From contig OY856188.1 of assembly GCA_963693315.1 (NCBI GenBank), forward strand, positions 245,129,926 to 245,193,925: DNA of 64,000 bases. The letters are read 5' to 3'. Below the pieces are notes generated by a model. That model made no database searches and was not told the DNA's origin. It worked only from the letters and a program-made list of their open reading frames with translations. The stretch comes from Diogma glabrata (taxonomy: Eukaryota > Arthropoda > Insecta > Diptera > Cylindrotomidae). This document shows, one piece after another, positions 31,841-44,841 of this stretch. The position numbers and the translations under genes are program-made. The stretch's first letter is position 1; each line of letters begins with the position of its first letter.

Positions 31841-34779
31841 TTGCGTGGTGAACAGAGGCAATGTATTTTCAGCTGTCAAACCAGCGGCTGAAATACATAT
31901 TTGCCTGTATTGCTTTGTGGCGAAATGTAACGACTTTAAACATAACTACAAATATGCGAGTACAGCTGTAAAATTATTGATCAGCTTAGATATTCTCACA
32001 TCGATTGCTGCAAATTGGAAACGGAAAGAATCTACTTATGCATAGTGAAGTCAAGAGAAAAATTGGTTGAACAAATTTTTACAAATATTCTTACCAATTA
32101 TAAAAATCACGATTGGAGCTGTAAACGAGCTTTTCTTGCGGTTTGCTAATCACATGGAAAATACTTCAGCCCTATTATTCTCGTTTGTTAAAAACAGCAG
32201 TTTGAAAAGGAGTTCGAGAGAATCGTGTAGCTTGTATGTGTATTTTTTTTTAATCCAGTAGTGTAATATTACTAAATCCGTTAGTTTTGTTGATTTGTAA
32301 TTTTTTTTAAAAATGATTGATCTATCGTTTAGACAAATCTGCGTAATCCAGTTCGAGCTACTGACATATGGGTTGATGTGAAATATCATATACCACTGGA
32401 AATGGCAGTGAGATTTAACTGGCCAGCCTGGCAGAAAAAATACAGCTAAGTCGGAGTGTGATAGCCTTGTAGCGATATAATAAATAAGCGGAACGTTGTA
32501 TAATGTATGTACATAAAATAGTGTAAATAAAAGTCAATTTTAATTGTGAATTATAGTTTTAAAGCTTATTTAAAAATAGAAATATTATCTGTTTAATTTT
32601 GGTGTTGTGTTTATAATGGATGTTTATACCATCAACAGTTACTCGTTTTAGTTAAAAAACCTAGTGTTATTACTTACTAATCATCGAGTCTAAGATGTGA
32701 TTAAATTTGCTAATTCAAAGGGTTGATTGTGACAATATTGATAAATAGAAACCAACATCATTTCTAAAAAGTGAGCGGAAAATATGTGGCCTTGAGAAAA
32801 AGGGCTGAAATGTTCAAATAAAGTAAACAATTTCAAATCTGACAGTTTAACATGATCATCACCCGAGAAACGAAGTTTAAATCTAATATTGATCTGGAAG
32901 CTGTACTGGGAAACTACATCAGCTGGCCATTTCTTATAACTTTCACCAAACTTTATTGTGAGTAAATCATTTGAGCAAATATGTTTTTCCATCCAGTAGA
33001 ATAAATGGAATATGAACGGTTTTAAAGTTTATTAAATAACAGTATGTGACTTTTGTGGTCTCTTTATAAATAGCAAAACGTTCGACAACAAGTTTTAACA
33101 AATCCAACCACTCTGTTTCAACAGCTTTTAGTTAGAAGATACAATGAAAAAATATTTGATAATATATTAGGTATCGAAATATAGTGGCTCTGGTTTATTT
33201 CCATAGAAAAAGAATAACAAGATTTTTCCGTAGAGTTAGTTGCAGTAGACCTATTTGTCTACCACAAACTTCAGATTACAGCATTATAAATGCTGAGTGA
33301 ATTAGAAAAAATTTTAAACACTGGAAATTCAACCAAGCTCATTTCGCGTCAAACTTTTTTATTTTTTATGTACATAAAACTTCAAAAATTACGCAAGTAC
33401 TAATGTTGCAATTAAAACCAATTACATGTTACGATATAACAATAATTATATTGTTGGCAATTCATGAATTTATTAAAAGCATTTATTTTTCCATATTTAT
33501 GTATTATCACAACAACGTTCAATTAAATCAACGACAAAGCACAACAGTAACTTATATTTTCGAGTAAAATAAATTATTTTAGTTTTAGTTTGAGCACGAC
33601 AATAATAGTTTATACTGTTGGCAGTATATGTAGCTTGGGTGGATGATATAATTTTCAATTAGCCTTGTTGTTATCGTTTATAATTCTACATTTATTGCTG
33701 CCACAAATGTTATTATACTTTGTTGTACAAATGTATGTTGTAACAAACCAATCAATCGTTGCATGTTCGAATGAATTTTTTTTTAACAAAATAATGTATT
33801 TATATGAAATTAATGTAGTATGAACGATATTTTTGGAACCATATTCAATGGAAAAGTTTTATTTTTATTAGGCTTCAAATAATAGAAACAATAAAAATAT
33901 TATTTGTTCCATTATGTTGCCGTATTATTCAATAAATAATTTTTTGTACTGTACAAGCATTGCTGTTAAAATACGGATTTAAAATAAGTATACTTTTTTA
34001 CAAATTATATTAATCATAATAAACTTTCATACAGGGATAATGTTTTTATAATTTTCTTAATATTTGTTAGAATATTGATTTCGATTTACATCATCAGTTT
34101 TTATATTATTTACATGTTGATAAATATTGCTACCAACAAAACTGTTTCCCATTATATGTATGCCGCCAAATGTCGAAAAATCCCCAAAAAGCAGAGTACG
34201 ATTTTGAAAATTCCTCAGAAACGACTCACTCCATCATGCAGCAAACCAACAAACATCATTTAATTCTCTGTTTCAGCAAGAATTACTTCGTAAAGGCAAC
34301 ATAAATTCTTTTAGATCATCACACAGATGATAAGAATAATAAATCTGGAAAATAAAAAATAAAAGGTTTAGAATACCCAAAACAATAATTGGACAAACAG
34401 TAAGAGGGTTTGATACTAAATTAAAAGAACACAAAAAGCAACAACATATTCTCATTCAATTAAGGGTTACGGAAAATATGGTACAATTAGAAAATAAAAA
34501 TAGATAAAAATAATTAAAAAAAAATAATAAAACCGGTCAATTAAAAATAACAATTAAACTCAAATAAATAACTTTATATTTGAAAACAATAGATTTGATG
34601 AATATGGATGATGCAATAATTATATCCGATTTATATAACATCTGTTCAAAAAAGTTAACATTTTTACATAATTTTCCTAAACTTTCACACCCACTAATCA
34701 AATGTTTCCATTATTTACATATATTTGTCAATAGTTATAAGTATAGTTAGAAGCATTGTAATGATTCGTTTACATGATT
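31841..34779. other. No confident gene
   Basis: AT-rich DNA with short ORFs. The only frame with fairly balanced composition is 32690-32992 (minus). A segment at 34060-34110 (ATTGATTTCGATTTACATCA) resembles one arm of the 2881-3204 palindrome. Confidence 0.4.
32690..32992 (-). CDS. Unrecognised 100-codon ORF
   Basis: MEKHICSNDLLTIKFGESYK... has a mixed, protein-like composition with no low-complexity run. I do not recognise it, it has no flanking exon signals that I can identify, and no neighbour suggests a role. It could be a chance frame. Confidence 0.15.
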   Translation of the reverse strand: MEKHICSNDLLTIKFGESYKKWPADVVSQYSFQINIRFKLRFSGDDHVKLSDLKLFTLFEHFSPFSQGHIFSAHFLEMMLVSIYQYCHNQPFELANLITS

Positions 34780-35540
34780 GTTTACCAACCAATGTTAAGC
34801 GCACGAAACGTTTCGAAGAGAATCAGTGATAAGACAACAACTAGGCAGGTACAAACATACGCAAAATGAGATGCTAAATTTATTGTGCGATACAAATAAT
34901 GGAGAAGGAGAAACATACCTAAGGATGTGAATGACCACTGGCAAACCCTAAATGGAGCCAAAAAAGCAAGCGTGTTACCCCAGATTTTGCAGTCGGAATA
35001 TCTTTTTATCCTACCGACTCCAAACTATTTTTTGGAGCGTGTAGAGAATTCCATCATTGAATATAAAATGACCAATAGTTTGAAGAATGAGATTATTCAT
35101 GAAACGGCGCTTTAAAATAACATGCGAAAGGAAAATTATCGAATTACGAAAGAAGGCAGATATTTAGAAAATGCCAATTAGAGATACCAGCTCCAGATGT
35201 GAAAAATACGATGATCCCATAAGCTGTACATGTGTGAAACCAAGAATGTAAAGGAAAAGCACGGAAAATAGTAATCAAACCCAGGCATTCTGTTTTAACT
35301 GCGGATAATTTCATCATCCACCAAGATTCACGCGATAAAAATACCCAACAAGCTTAATAAGCAGATAAAAGCAGGCAAGAAAGAAAAACAAAATTATCAA
35401 AGGAATAGTGGGTTCAGCAAATGGTCGCTATCCAATAAGCTGCTAGAAATATGAAACCCGGTTTATCCTACGCAGTGGCAATGAAACAACAGTAACAAGC
35501 GGAGAATCAAAAATAACACAAATTTGAGGGAAGCACATTT
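34780..35540 (+). pseudogene. Gag-like ORF1 remnant of a Jockey-type retrotransposon
   Basis: Across shifting frames there is a zinc-knuckle-like piece, CFNCG followed by FHHPPRFTR near 35290-35335, and then a Pro-Gly-[hydrophobic]-SYA-like piece near 35455-35480 (KPGLSYAVAMKQQ). Gag-like ORF1 proteins of Jockey-type elements end with such CCHC knuckles and an SYA-x-A motif. Upstream frames (34927-35115) are unrecognised. Heavily decayed. Confidence 0.4.
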
Positions 35541-35962
35541 CAACTTCCTTAAAATTGAGCGCCAAACTCTATTTAATACAAACTTCACGGAAAATTAAGT
35601 GGACAAAATAAGCTAGTTGGCAAAATAAACGACTTATGTTCTCTTCAAGTAATTTATTTTGTGGTATTATTTGTGAATATTACACAACAAGGATATTAGT
35701 AATCATATATTGGTTAAAAAAAGTATTGGTACTAATCATATGCAAACAGAGAAACAAAAACACTTATTTTATCAAGTAGCCTTTGTAATTTTAAACAAAT
35801 TTAAATTTGAAAAAATTATGAAATTTTTAACCATGACAACCACCAAATTTCATACCAAAAAAATAGGATGCTTTGATTTAAAAGAAATGTGTTTTTGTGT
35901 ATGAAAGCGTTGGTATTTAGTTTGTTTTTATTTTTGAGAATAACAAATTTTTCGGCTTTTGT

Positions 35963-36497
35963 TACAAAAACTTTTTTATTCGCCTACATATTAAAGTGTT
36001 ACTTTATTACTGTGATTTGCGGCTTTAAAGTATCACTTTTCAACTATTTATTTTGTAGTCATAGCTACGTCCCAAAAGTAAAAAGAATTTGTATTTGTTT
36101 AAATTTTATGAAAAATAAATTTTTTTATCAAAGCAACCCTCAAATTCAAAATTTCATTATCCAATTAAAATAGTTGTTATCATTTGTTGTCATAGCTACA
36201 CAATAATTTGGAAAAAATAATAAATATTTTGTCAAAGGTTACTTGTTCCACATATTTTTATTTTAAAATTTATGAAAATTTATAATTTTAATTTAGAATA
36301 AACAACTTTTCTTAAAATATTTTGCTTGCGGCGAATAAAAAATAGTATGTATATGATGCACGGAAGCATTTTGGACTTAATATAAGCTATTTTGGACTTA
36401 ATATGGGTGCAAATCTCGGCTAGCGCCTCGATTTGCAAACTCCACATCCGTCCAAAATCTTTAACTTTACGTCCTAGCATCATAATGTACTATTGCG
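35963..36497 (-). repeat. Hairpin-headed ~500-bp repeat, copy 2
   Basis: Reverse complement of 19349-19843. The hairpin head is 36343-36492, with a small internal duplication of TTTTGGACTTAATAT absent from copy 1. Here it stands alone, without long TIR arms, so it is an independently dispersed repeat. ORFs 35889-36173 and 36392-36679 are shadows. Confidence 0.7.
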
Positions 36498-36714
36498 TAC
36501 TAGAAAATGCGTACGGGTTTGTACAAAATTGTGTAATAGTTGTCCTCGCTTTCGCTTTTACAGTTACTACTAATGAGATTATTAAACAAAAATTTAGTTT
36601 GGTGTCGCTTAGCAAGACGTCCGTTTTTTACGTTCAATGTTATTTAATATTTCATTTGCATGATGAACTAAAAAATTGATAATAAAATTTATGTATGATG
36701 CTGAAGTTTCGACA

Positions 36715-36860
36715 GTCGAACAATCATCGCCGCGGGGGCGTAATTGAGAAGCAAATCTGTCATCACGGGATTCGAATCACGGCACATAGTGGTTCAAATG
36801 ATATAGAAGGTTCAAATTTAGTTAGTTGCTTGAGTTTAATTGCTCACAGTAATTTCTAAA
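36715..36860 (+). repeat. SINE-like element, copy 1
   Basis: An A-box-like GGCGTAATTGAGAAG (about 36739-36753) and a B-box-like GGGATTCGAATCAC (about 36767) are spaced as in tRNA-derived promoters. They are followed by a body ending GAGTTTAATTGCTCACA. The body resembles that of the minus-strand copy at 37240-37430. Confidence 0.4.
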
Positions 36861-37239
36861 TAATTCGGTAAAGAAGCCTAACAAAGACTTCAACTAACTC
36901 AAATCACGTAAAAGATTTATGTTGAGACAGAAAAACTGAAAGAAAAATATTAAAATATCGTTTGTGGTTACTAAGAAACCGCATTAATGGCAAGTGAGAG
37001 TCGGAAATGTCATTTTCTTAGCATTATCAGATCAATCTATACTTATACTTCAAGCATTCTACAATAATAATAAAAATACGCCACATTGAATTTCTTATGA
37101 AATATTTTCTGAATTTTTGTTTTTTAATGAATTGTGACACCTTTAATTAATATGGATCGATATACATAGATTTGTGTAAATTGCTGTAAATTGATGATTA
37201 ATATCAATATTTTTATTTTGGGCAGGTTGGGGAGGTTGA

Positions 37240-37430
37240 TTTTGTGAGCAATTAAGCTTAAGTACATATTGAAAGTCACTTAAATTTTGCAAGTCGAAAT
37301 AATTTTTCATTTTCTCTAAAATTCCTTTAGAAAAATTTTGTGTTTCGTGCCAGGATTTGAACTCTCACTCATCAGAGTCACATGTTCAAATCTCATGTAT
37401 CTTACAAAACTAAGCCACAGCAGCGATGAC
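37240..37430 (-). repeat. SINE-like element, copy 2
   Basis: On the minus strand, GTGGCTTAGTTTTGTAAGA (A box) is followed after ~45 nt by GAGAGTTCAAATCCTGGCAC (B box). The head could nearly fold as a tRNA. A body with AAGCTTAATTGCTCACAAAA follows. RNA polymerase III promoter function is inferred from spacing only. Confidence 0.45.
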
Positions 37431-37899
37431 GAACTTAATTTTAATTTGCATGTTCAGATAATTTCTAATTTGAGTTTTTTATAGGTGTTTATAAAATTGT
37501 TCTGAAAACCGTGAAACTGGTTTTAGCCGGTTTAAATGTTAACCAAAAACGGGTTTTCAAAAATGAAAACGATTTTGCTTTAGAAGGAAAAGATATACTG
37601 GTTGGGACACTAAAACTGGCACAGAAAACCACCCACTCTCTGGATACGTGATTGCTCAAACACATAGTAACAGAAACAAAAACGAAGTTGTAACGGGACC
37701 TTTGCTATTTTAAATATTTCTAGTTTAAATAGTTCTGAGCAAAATTGGTTGCATACAGAAATGAAAATAAGTTCAAGTAACTTGAGCAAGATACTAGTAT
37801 CCGTATAAATCTTATATGTTCAACTTATTTCTCACAACAAAAGTATATCAAAATTATAAATAATTTAGCAGAACGATACGGCCTGTGCATAATTTGAAA

Positions 37900-38075
37900 G
37901 CTGGGCCGCATCAAGTCCACCTAGACAACGCTGGCGTGATGACATCATCCAAGACCTTCGTGATATAGGATGTCGAAACTGGGGTCAACTGGTCATGGAA
38001 CGAGATAATTGGAAGCTGATTGCACAGACGGTAAAATCCCTCCATGGGATGTAAACGCCAGAGAGAGAGAGAGAG
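37900..38075 (+). pseudogene. C-terminal fragment of an RTE-type retrotransposon
   Basis: Encodes RQRWRDDIIQDLRDIGCRNW (one frame after an initial shift), then WGQLVMERDNWKLIAQ. This is the Arg-Trp-rDDI...W...A.dR..W block that closes RTE-type RT proteins. A GA run follows (38062-38075). About 50 codons only. Confidence 0.6.
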
Positions 38076-38269
38076 GCCGCATTAAGTAATATTTCGGGCT
38101 TTGTCTTAAAAAATTGTCTGCAGAAACAGATGACGATTTTATACATATAGTGCCCAAAAACCAAATATTTTTTAAATGACTATTTAGTGATATTTGCAAG
38201 TAGAGATGCCAATCTTAAATGCATGGTGTCGTCGTAACTTCACTGTCATTAATAGAACATTTTTTTTGG

Positions 38270-38830
38270 ATCATATGATCGTTACCAGTGCGACTTCCGT
38301 GCAGAATGCTCAGCAACAGAGGCTTTGGCTGTCCTTAGAGATATTGTTTCAGATGCTTTGGACATAAATTTAACTATTTAAGCAACATAAGAGGGAGGGG
38401 AATAAAAATTCAAAATACAGTACCAAAAACTATCAACATAAGAAAAGTAGTACCACAGGAAACACGCTTGAGCGCTATACACGGTATACAACATCTACAA
38501 CAAAGATTAGCAATTCACCAGAATGCTAACGTAGAAAAATTCCAATATGTGGATAATGGTATGTTATTTAGTATAGCATCGTGTCTTGCAGTACCTGCAA
38601 GGCAAATTTAAAAATACATAGCCAAACTGATTTGCCGTAAACCCGGCGAAATCACAGTTATTAGTCTCCAGTACCATATGGAAGATCCATCAAACCGATC
38701 CATCAAAAAATAGGAAAAACCTGAAAATAAATATAATTGGAAGCATAATCCAACCTGCAGACACAATTAAGTGGCTGGACATGAGTTGGTCAAAAATCAA
38801 TATATGGTTTTGCAAGTGCAAGCAAAATTT
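38270..38830 (+). pseudogene. Non-LTR reverse transcriptase fragment
   Basis: YQCDFRAECSATEALAVL matches the FR-x-x-x-STtEAl box of non-LTR reverse transcriptases. VPQETRLSAIHG corresponds to the PQGs-LSP box and FQYVDNGMLFSIAS to the catalytic (F/Y)xDD box, with the second Asp changed to Asn. Sequence between the boxes is deleted. Not functional. The clade is unclear, possibly I or R1. Confidence 0.5.
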
Positions 38831-39599
38831 TTTAGGTTATGTTTGTATCTTAAGCAAAAAATAGAACAATACTATAAATATTATTTTTATTGTTCGATCA
38901 AAAATATAGAAATACGATAAAAAATGGTAATCGCTCCTCAGAGAAAATATTTTTAGGTCTGAAAGACAATTCTTTTACATGAATCATGGCCCTAAAATGA
39001 TACAGCAATTTTTTATAACGTCTCATCTTCGATGAAACTAAGGGGGGAGTATTTGTAGCGATAACTAATTCAACATATAATAATAACAAACAAATATTTC
39101 TTGCACACTGCATTGTATAGACATAACAAACGTAATTCCTCCTTAGGATACGACAAAGTGCCGAATTCGCTACAATTTGTTGGGTATTTATAAAGAACCA
39201 ACACAGACTTTAGTACTTTGTAAATTCACCACGGTATATTTCAACTTTAATATTATAACTTACATAAACCGCTTTTTGTTTACACAATAATTGTCTTAAA
39301 AGTTAAAATTTTATTTGTATTATTTAGATATAAAATTTGTCAGCTTTTACTGAATTTTAAAAAACAAATGCGTCTTGCCAGTATATTAAAAAAATATCGC
39401 ATAACACTACAATGAAGTTAGTTAAAATTTATTAGTTGCAGTGTTTGTGTTAAAAGTGTTAAAAATAATAACACAAGCTATCTGTTCGAAAATTAACAGT
39501 CACAGTAATAATTACAAATTCTGTTGTTCATTAAAATGTTAGAGTACTGAGATCAGGCAATTTTGCTTACAAATGATTGTTTTGAAACTTCCCAGCTAG

Positions 39600-39835
39600 T
39601 ACGTCATCGATTTGTAATAGATACGGTGTCGATTACGTGTAATCATATAATCGAAACATGTTTCGATGTAGTTTCGATACTGTATCGATTACATTTAGAA
39701 CAATGTGTTCGCCCTAGTAAGCGAATATGTGATCGATACTAAATCAAAACTGTAGTCGATACCAAATCAAAACAAGTAAACGAAATTTAATCGAAACCTG
39801 TTTCGATACAAAATCGAAACTACTAGTAGCAATGT
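39600..39835. other. Cluster of CGAT-core palindromic motifs
   Basis: In ~230 bp there are more than ten ATCGAAAC, GTTTCGAT, ATCGATT or TATCGAT words in both orientations, for example ATCGAAACATGTTTCGAT. Two more lie at 40433 and 40455. They resemble dyad binding sites; the DREF-type core TATCGAT is known in insects. A functional role is speculative, and an eroded satellite would look the same. Confidence 0.5.
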
Positions 39836-39989
39836 AATCAAAAGTTTAGAGTTATTTTTTGTGTTAATTTAAAATATCAATTTTAATTTTACATATTATA
39901 ATTTTTATTAATAATTTATTTATTATAATATAAAACACATTTTACATATTTTTATTAAATATAATTACAAAAACTTAAAAAAAAAAACT

Positions 39990-40140
39990 ATACATGTAAA
40001 TGTGAACCTGAAATGAGAAAAAATGCAATTAAAAGAAATAGTTTTTAGAATTATAGTTATATATATAAAAATGTTAACCTGAAATGAGAAAAAATATCAT
40101 TAGAAGAAATTGTTTATAGAAATATAGATGTATATATCAA
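39990..40140 (+). repeat. Tandem duplication, ~75-bp unit
   Basis: Two diverged copies share AACCTGAAATGAGAAAAAAT, then TTAGAAGAAAT and a TATAGATGTATATAT-like end. The surrounding 39840-40320 is extremely AT-rich. Confidence 0.6.
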
Positions 40141-40771
40141 ATCAATAAATTCAAATTATAGGTTATGTTATATGATGAAAATAAAATTAAAATAATTCTA
40201 GACAGAATACATATTTTCTCATATTTATAACATTAAAATGTACTTACCGTTGAAATATATTATATTATTCACAAAACTTTATATTTGTTTGATTTATCAA
40301 CAAATACATGTTACGCGCGACTATATGTAAATGAAAGATATGTGCAGTTTTAAATGTCAAAACGCCATATTTTTTAATAAGAGTGAGGTGACAATTTACA
40401 TTGGGAATGCCTCTTTTTCTCCAATTCGAAACTATCGATTACAAAACGATTTCGATTGCAGTTTCTTGCCTGGGTTGTTGGACAGATGTCAAATTTCAAA
40501 TTATTATAGCAATCAGGTCTTGCAAATTAGTGGAAAGAAACGTATAGAAAACGTAAAAGAAAAATGGTGAATGCTTGAAGTTTTTTGAGTGATGGGTAGT
40601 TTTAGGTAACTTTTTTGACAATTTTTCAAACTTAAATTTATATAAAAATATCGAAAAAACATGAAAAATAGATATGCTCCTCTGCAGATGTGCTGCAGTT
40701 GGTGCAGATGTGCTGCATTTGGTCAATGCAAAATTTATTGCAAACGTATTTTTAAAAATCATTATGTATTG

Positions 40772-41367
40772 GGGCTATTATTTTGAAAACGTACATCGAA
40801 GAAAAAACAACTGTTTTTTAAAAATCTGAAATTTTGATATTTTGTTGGTATTGACGAAAGGAAAAAAGTTATTTCTGCTTTTATTTTTTGTGTACTCTGA
40901 ATCGGAGTTATGCGCGGTTGAATTTTGAGGCTTTTTCACGAAGTTTTTGGTAATGGTGGCAATGTTTTGTGAATAGGTTCCACAAATTTCATCCGACTTA
41001 AGTATATTTTTGCAAGTAAAAAGGAAAATAATTGAATAATTGAAATAAGTAAGTTTAAAATTAATAACTTTTCTCTTTTCCGCTAGGCGGCGCGTAAAAC
41101 CTTGGTTTACTTCAAAGCTCATATCTCAAAAAGTAGGCTTTTTTTTTTGTTTTTCACAAATTTTAAAGTAAACATATGCAGCTATGAAATTGAGAAATAA
41201 AAAGTCAGCAATTCAATATGGATTTTTTCTTACGATTTTTTAAAGTTTGGTATATGAAAAATTCACATGTGTTTTTTTATTAAGTTAACAATCCTGTACT
41301 AAATGTGGATCTAATAAATTAAACATTTCATATTTTAACACCTGCAATAAATTTGAACCATTTTCTG
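40772..41367 (+). repeat. Left TIR of the 4.07-kb transposon
   Basis: Reverse complement of 44231-44841. Inner end at CCATTTTCTG. ORFs 40778-41122 and others here are shadows. Confidence 0.8.
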
Positions 41368-41548
41368 GGTATTTCTGATTGAGAAACAGGTTTTTATTCA
41401 GAATAAGAACTGGGGATCCCAATGATCGAAGATTTTGTTATAATTTCAACATCACCAACACTAACATTAGAAAAAAACATTAAAAATATATTTTTTCTAT
41501 AAACATTATAATTTAATCAATATTATAAATAAATACATTAAAAAATTA

Positions 41549-43735
41549 ATTTATATATTTTTTTTTTGCCTTTAAATTGAAATATCTATGATCATCAGAA
41601 AAAGAAAACATTTTGGCAATTATTTTATCGGGTGTAGTGTTATCCGGTAAAAAACAGTAGAATCCTTGAGTTCCACTTATGATTTTAATGTCCGAAAACC
41701 GTTTTAAGCCCGAAAGAAATTGTTCCTGTAGTTCGATATCTTCTGAAGACACATATGAAAACTTCATAACGTGGTTTTTTTTTTCGACCAAATTTCCGCC
41801 CATTCAAACAATTCCCTTGCTGTTGATATTTTTTCTCCTCTAAGCGAAGCTCTCCGGGCTTCTCTTTTAAGTGTTCCTCCAATCCCATCGGATGGACCCT
41901 TTCCGTGGGCAGTTGCAAAGAAATGCCATTCTGCAGGTATTTTAAAATCATCAATATGTTTGCAGAGATTTATGAAATTCTTCTTATTTTTATATTGAGC
42001 TGCTGAACCATCAGTAAAATATAAAATTTTTTTGATACTTGGATATATTTCTTGCTGTTTTTCAATGAATTCAATACACCTTTCCTGGTATTTATGAACT
42101 GCAACTGTGTTATGCATTAAATGATCAGATATAATGACAAAAGATAAGACCTTTAGTTTATCATTACATGATTTGTAGTAAACTACGATTGGGTGGATTG
42201 TGGCTTGAACTTTATTGAAATGTGCAGCTTGTATCTCATTTTGCGTTATTATTGAATAGTTTTCTGAAAAATCCATAATAAATACGTATTCGCCGTGACG
42301 TAAGTTTTGTTTCGTATCCTTAAGAAACTCTGATTGCTGCCTTGCGATGAAATCATGAATTTTTAATTTGTTTACCGATGTATGTACTAATTCTTCTACA
42401 AATTCTTCCTTATTTTTTCCATGCGTTCTAACGAATATCTATCTTGCATGAACCATTTCTCATAATGTATTTCTTCGTAAAATTCAAGAGATTCCAAAAT
42501 TGTTTCTGTGTAAGCTTCCACGATATTTTTACAATCATTGCATATATTTGTTGCACAATCCACTGTATCATAAGAACAACTCAGTTTCTTAAGCAGATCT
42601 TTTTCATTTTTTACTAAATTTAAGATCGGCTTACACATTAAACATACATTTTCATGTATCATGCATATACAGACATTGTGTGTTCCAGTAGGTCCGGCTA
42701 AAATACATTGCTTCGGTCGCAACGTAGTGAACTTTGAGAAGCTGATTTTGACATCTTTGTTTTCTTTCAAGAACATTTCGTAGATGTCGGTGAGGGTCCA
42801 TAACACCAACCGCTTTGATTTCCTAATTTTTGTTGATCCTTCTGTAATAGTAACAACATCTTTAAGGCCAGGCATTGTTCTACTAATTTCCTCTGATAAG
42901 AAGTATGTTTGAATTTGTTGTACTATATTTTGTGACAAACTGTGCACTTGTTTGCTTTGAGGCCAACTGTAAGGACCTACTGTTTCCAACAGATCCATGG
43001 CGAATTCTACCAGTCGTCTTGATGCATTAAATTCATCCTGGATACGTTGATTTGACCAAAATTTACGTGGTAGAGTTGTCAACAAAAACACTTGTTTTGA
43101 TTTAGAGCTGGCATCTTTGAATGCTTTTTTAAGGTTCATAAGCCATGATGTATATTCACATTCCTCCTTTGGTGATAACACTTTAATTGAATCTACTTGA
43201 AATATTCTTTGACTTATTGCCAATGTGACACTTGCAATTTTTTTATAACTTCCTGTTGTAATATGTTTTTGTTTGATAGGAGATTCGGCTAACCTTCCAA
43301 GAACATTGTTAATATCTTCTAAAATGTCATTAAGTAGTTCAGGAACGGGTGGAGATATAGTATCAACCGAAACTGGTGATGGATCTAAAGATGCTGGAGG
43401 TATTTGAATATTTTCGTTCGTTGGAACATTTTCAACATCCTGATTTATAGAAATAATTTCACTATCGATAGTTTCCGAACATGAAAGCTGCTGTATAGAA
43501 AATATTAGTTGCATATGAATTTTTATTCATTTTAATAAAATAATTAAATTTACCTTATTTTTATAGATATAAGTGCGACATGTTTCACATATAAACTGGT
43601 CATCACGCAAAGTAAAATTTAGGGTCGCAGCTTTTTGAATAACAGCTGGTGTGACCAGTTTCACATTTTTTGATGTCCGCTGATGATTTTTGAGACCATA
43701 CAAGTTACAACACAATTTGAGAGGTATTTCTATTA
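41549..43735 (-). pseudogene. Transposase-like gene, two frameshifts and one intron
   Basis: Exon 1 (to 43554) holds a Cys-containing region with ICETCRTYIYKNK. A 63-nt GT-AG intron (43491-43553) joins it in phase to QLSCSETIDSE. The large frame 42396-43490 has AISQRIFQVDS, LRPKQCILAGPTGTHNVCIC and several CxxC pairs. A one-base shift in a six-A run (42413-42418) leads to 41764-42395 with FIMDFSENYSI, YFTDGSAAQYKNKKN and FFATAHGKGPSDGIGG. A second shift in a ten-A run (41775-41784) leads to the C-terminus MKFSYVSSEDIE...KKYIN. The three Asp motifs (MDFSEN, TDGSAA, PSDGIGG) are candidate catalytic residues. The family is widespread in arthropods and uncharacterised to my knowledge. Otherwise intact, ~700 residues. 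Confidence 0.65.
43491..43553 (-). other. 63-nt GT-AG intron in the transposase-like gene
   Basis: Donor GTAAATTT after AAG, acceptor TTTCTATACAG before CAGCTTTCA, phase 0. Skipping it removes the stop and the spurious Met of the upstream and downstream frames. Confidence 0.6.
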
Positions 43736-43804
43736 TTATCTTTTGTAAACGTTATGTCTTCTAAATATTTTGGAATATAATTGATTATAAGGCAACCCAA
43801 TCAA

Positions 43805-43934
<130 letters not shown>

Positions 43935-44230
43935 CTTGAAATAGTTTTAGACATAGGTAAAATCAGGTAAAATTAGGTAGGTACAATTTAATAAATTTTG
44001 ATTGGATGCAAGTATAATTTGGTCAAAAACCGTTTGTGGGCGGGCGTCATTAGAAATTTTAAATATTAAAATTATGAGCCTCTAATGAGATTTTAATTAG
44101 TAAAAAGGGGCTGAATAGACATTTTTTAAAATGAATAAACATTTTACACACCCTTTTAATAATTTAAATTCCTTTATTTTACCACATAACTTTAATTAAT
44201 TTTTAATAAGTTTTTAACCATTTAACCGCA

Positions 44231-44841
44231 CAGAAAATGGTTCAAATTTATTGCAGGTATTAAAATATGAAATGTTTAATTTATTAGATCCACATTTAGT
44301 ACAGGATTATTAACTTAATAAAAAAACACATGTGAATACATTGAATACATACATATACCAAACTTTAAAAAATCGTAAGAAAAAATCCATATTGAATTGC
44401 TGACTTTTTATTTCTCAATTTCATAGCTGCATATGTTTACTTTAAAATTTGTGAAAGACAAAAAAAAAAGCCTACTTTTTGAGATATGAGCTTTGAAGTA
44501 AACCAAGATTTACGCGCCGCCTAGCGGAAAAGAGAAAAGTTATTAATTTTAAACTTACTTATTTCAATTATTCAATTATTTTCCTTTTAACATGCAAAAA
44601 TATCCTTAAGTCGGATGAAATTTGTGGCACCTATTCCCAAAACATTGCCACCATTACCAAAAACTACGTGAAAAAGCCTCAAAATTCAACCGCGCATAAC
44701 TCCGATTCAGAGTACTCAAAAAATAAAAGCAGAAATAGCTTTTTTCCTTTCAATGCCAACAATATATCAAAATTTCAGATTTTTTAAAAATCAAAAATTT
44801 AAAAATCAACAAAAAAATGTACGTTTTCAAAATAATAGCCC
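44231..44841 (-). repeat. Right TIR of the 4.07-kb transposon
   Basis: Runs from CAGAAAATGG (inner) to AATAATAGCCC (outer). A few small indels relative to the left arm, for example a short ATTGAATACATACAT duplication near 44340. Confidence 0.8.

Noticed and set aside
36392..36679. ORF sharing MDLxWVQISASASICKLHIR with 19258-19449
   Set aside because: The shared peptide is the hairpin repeat read in a chance frame on both copies.
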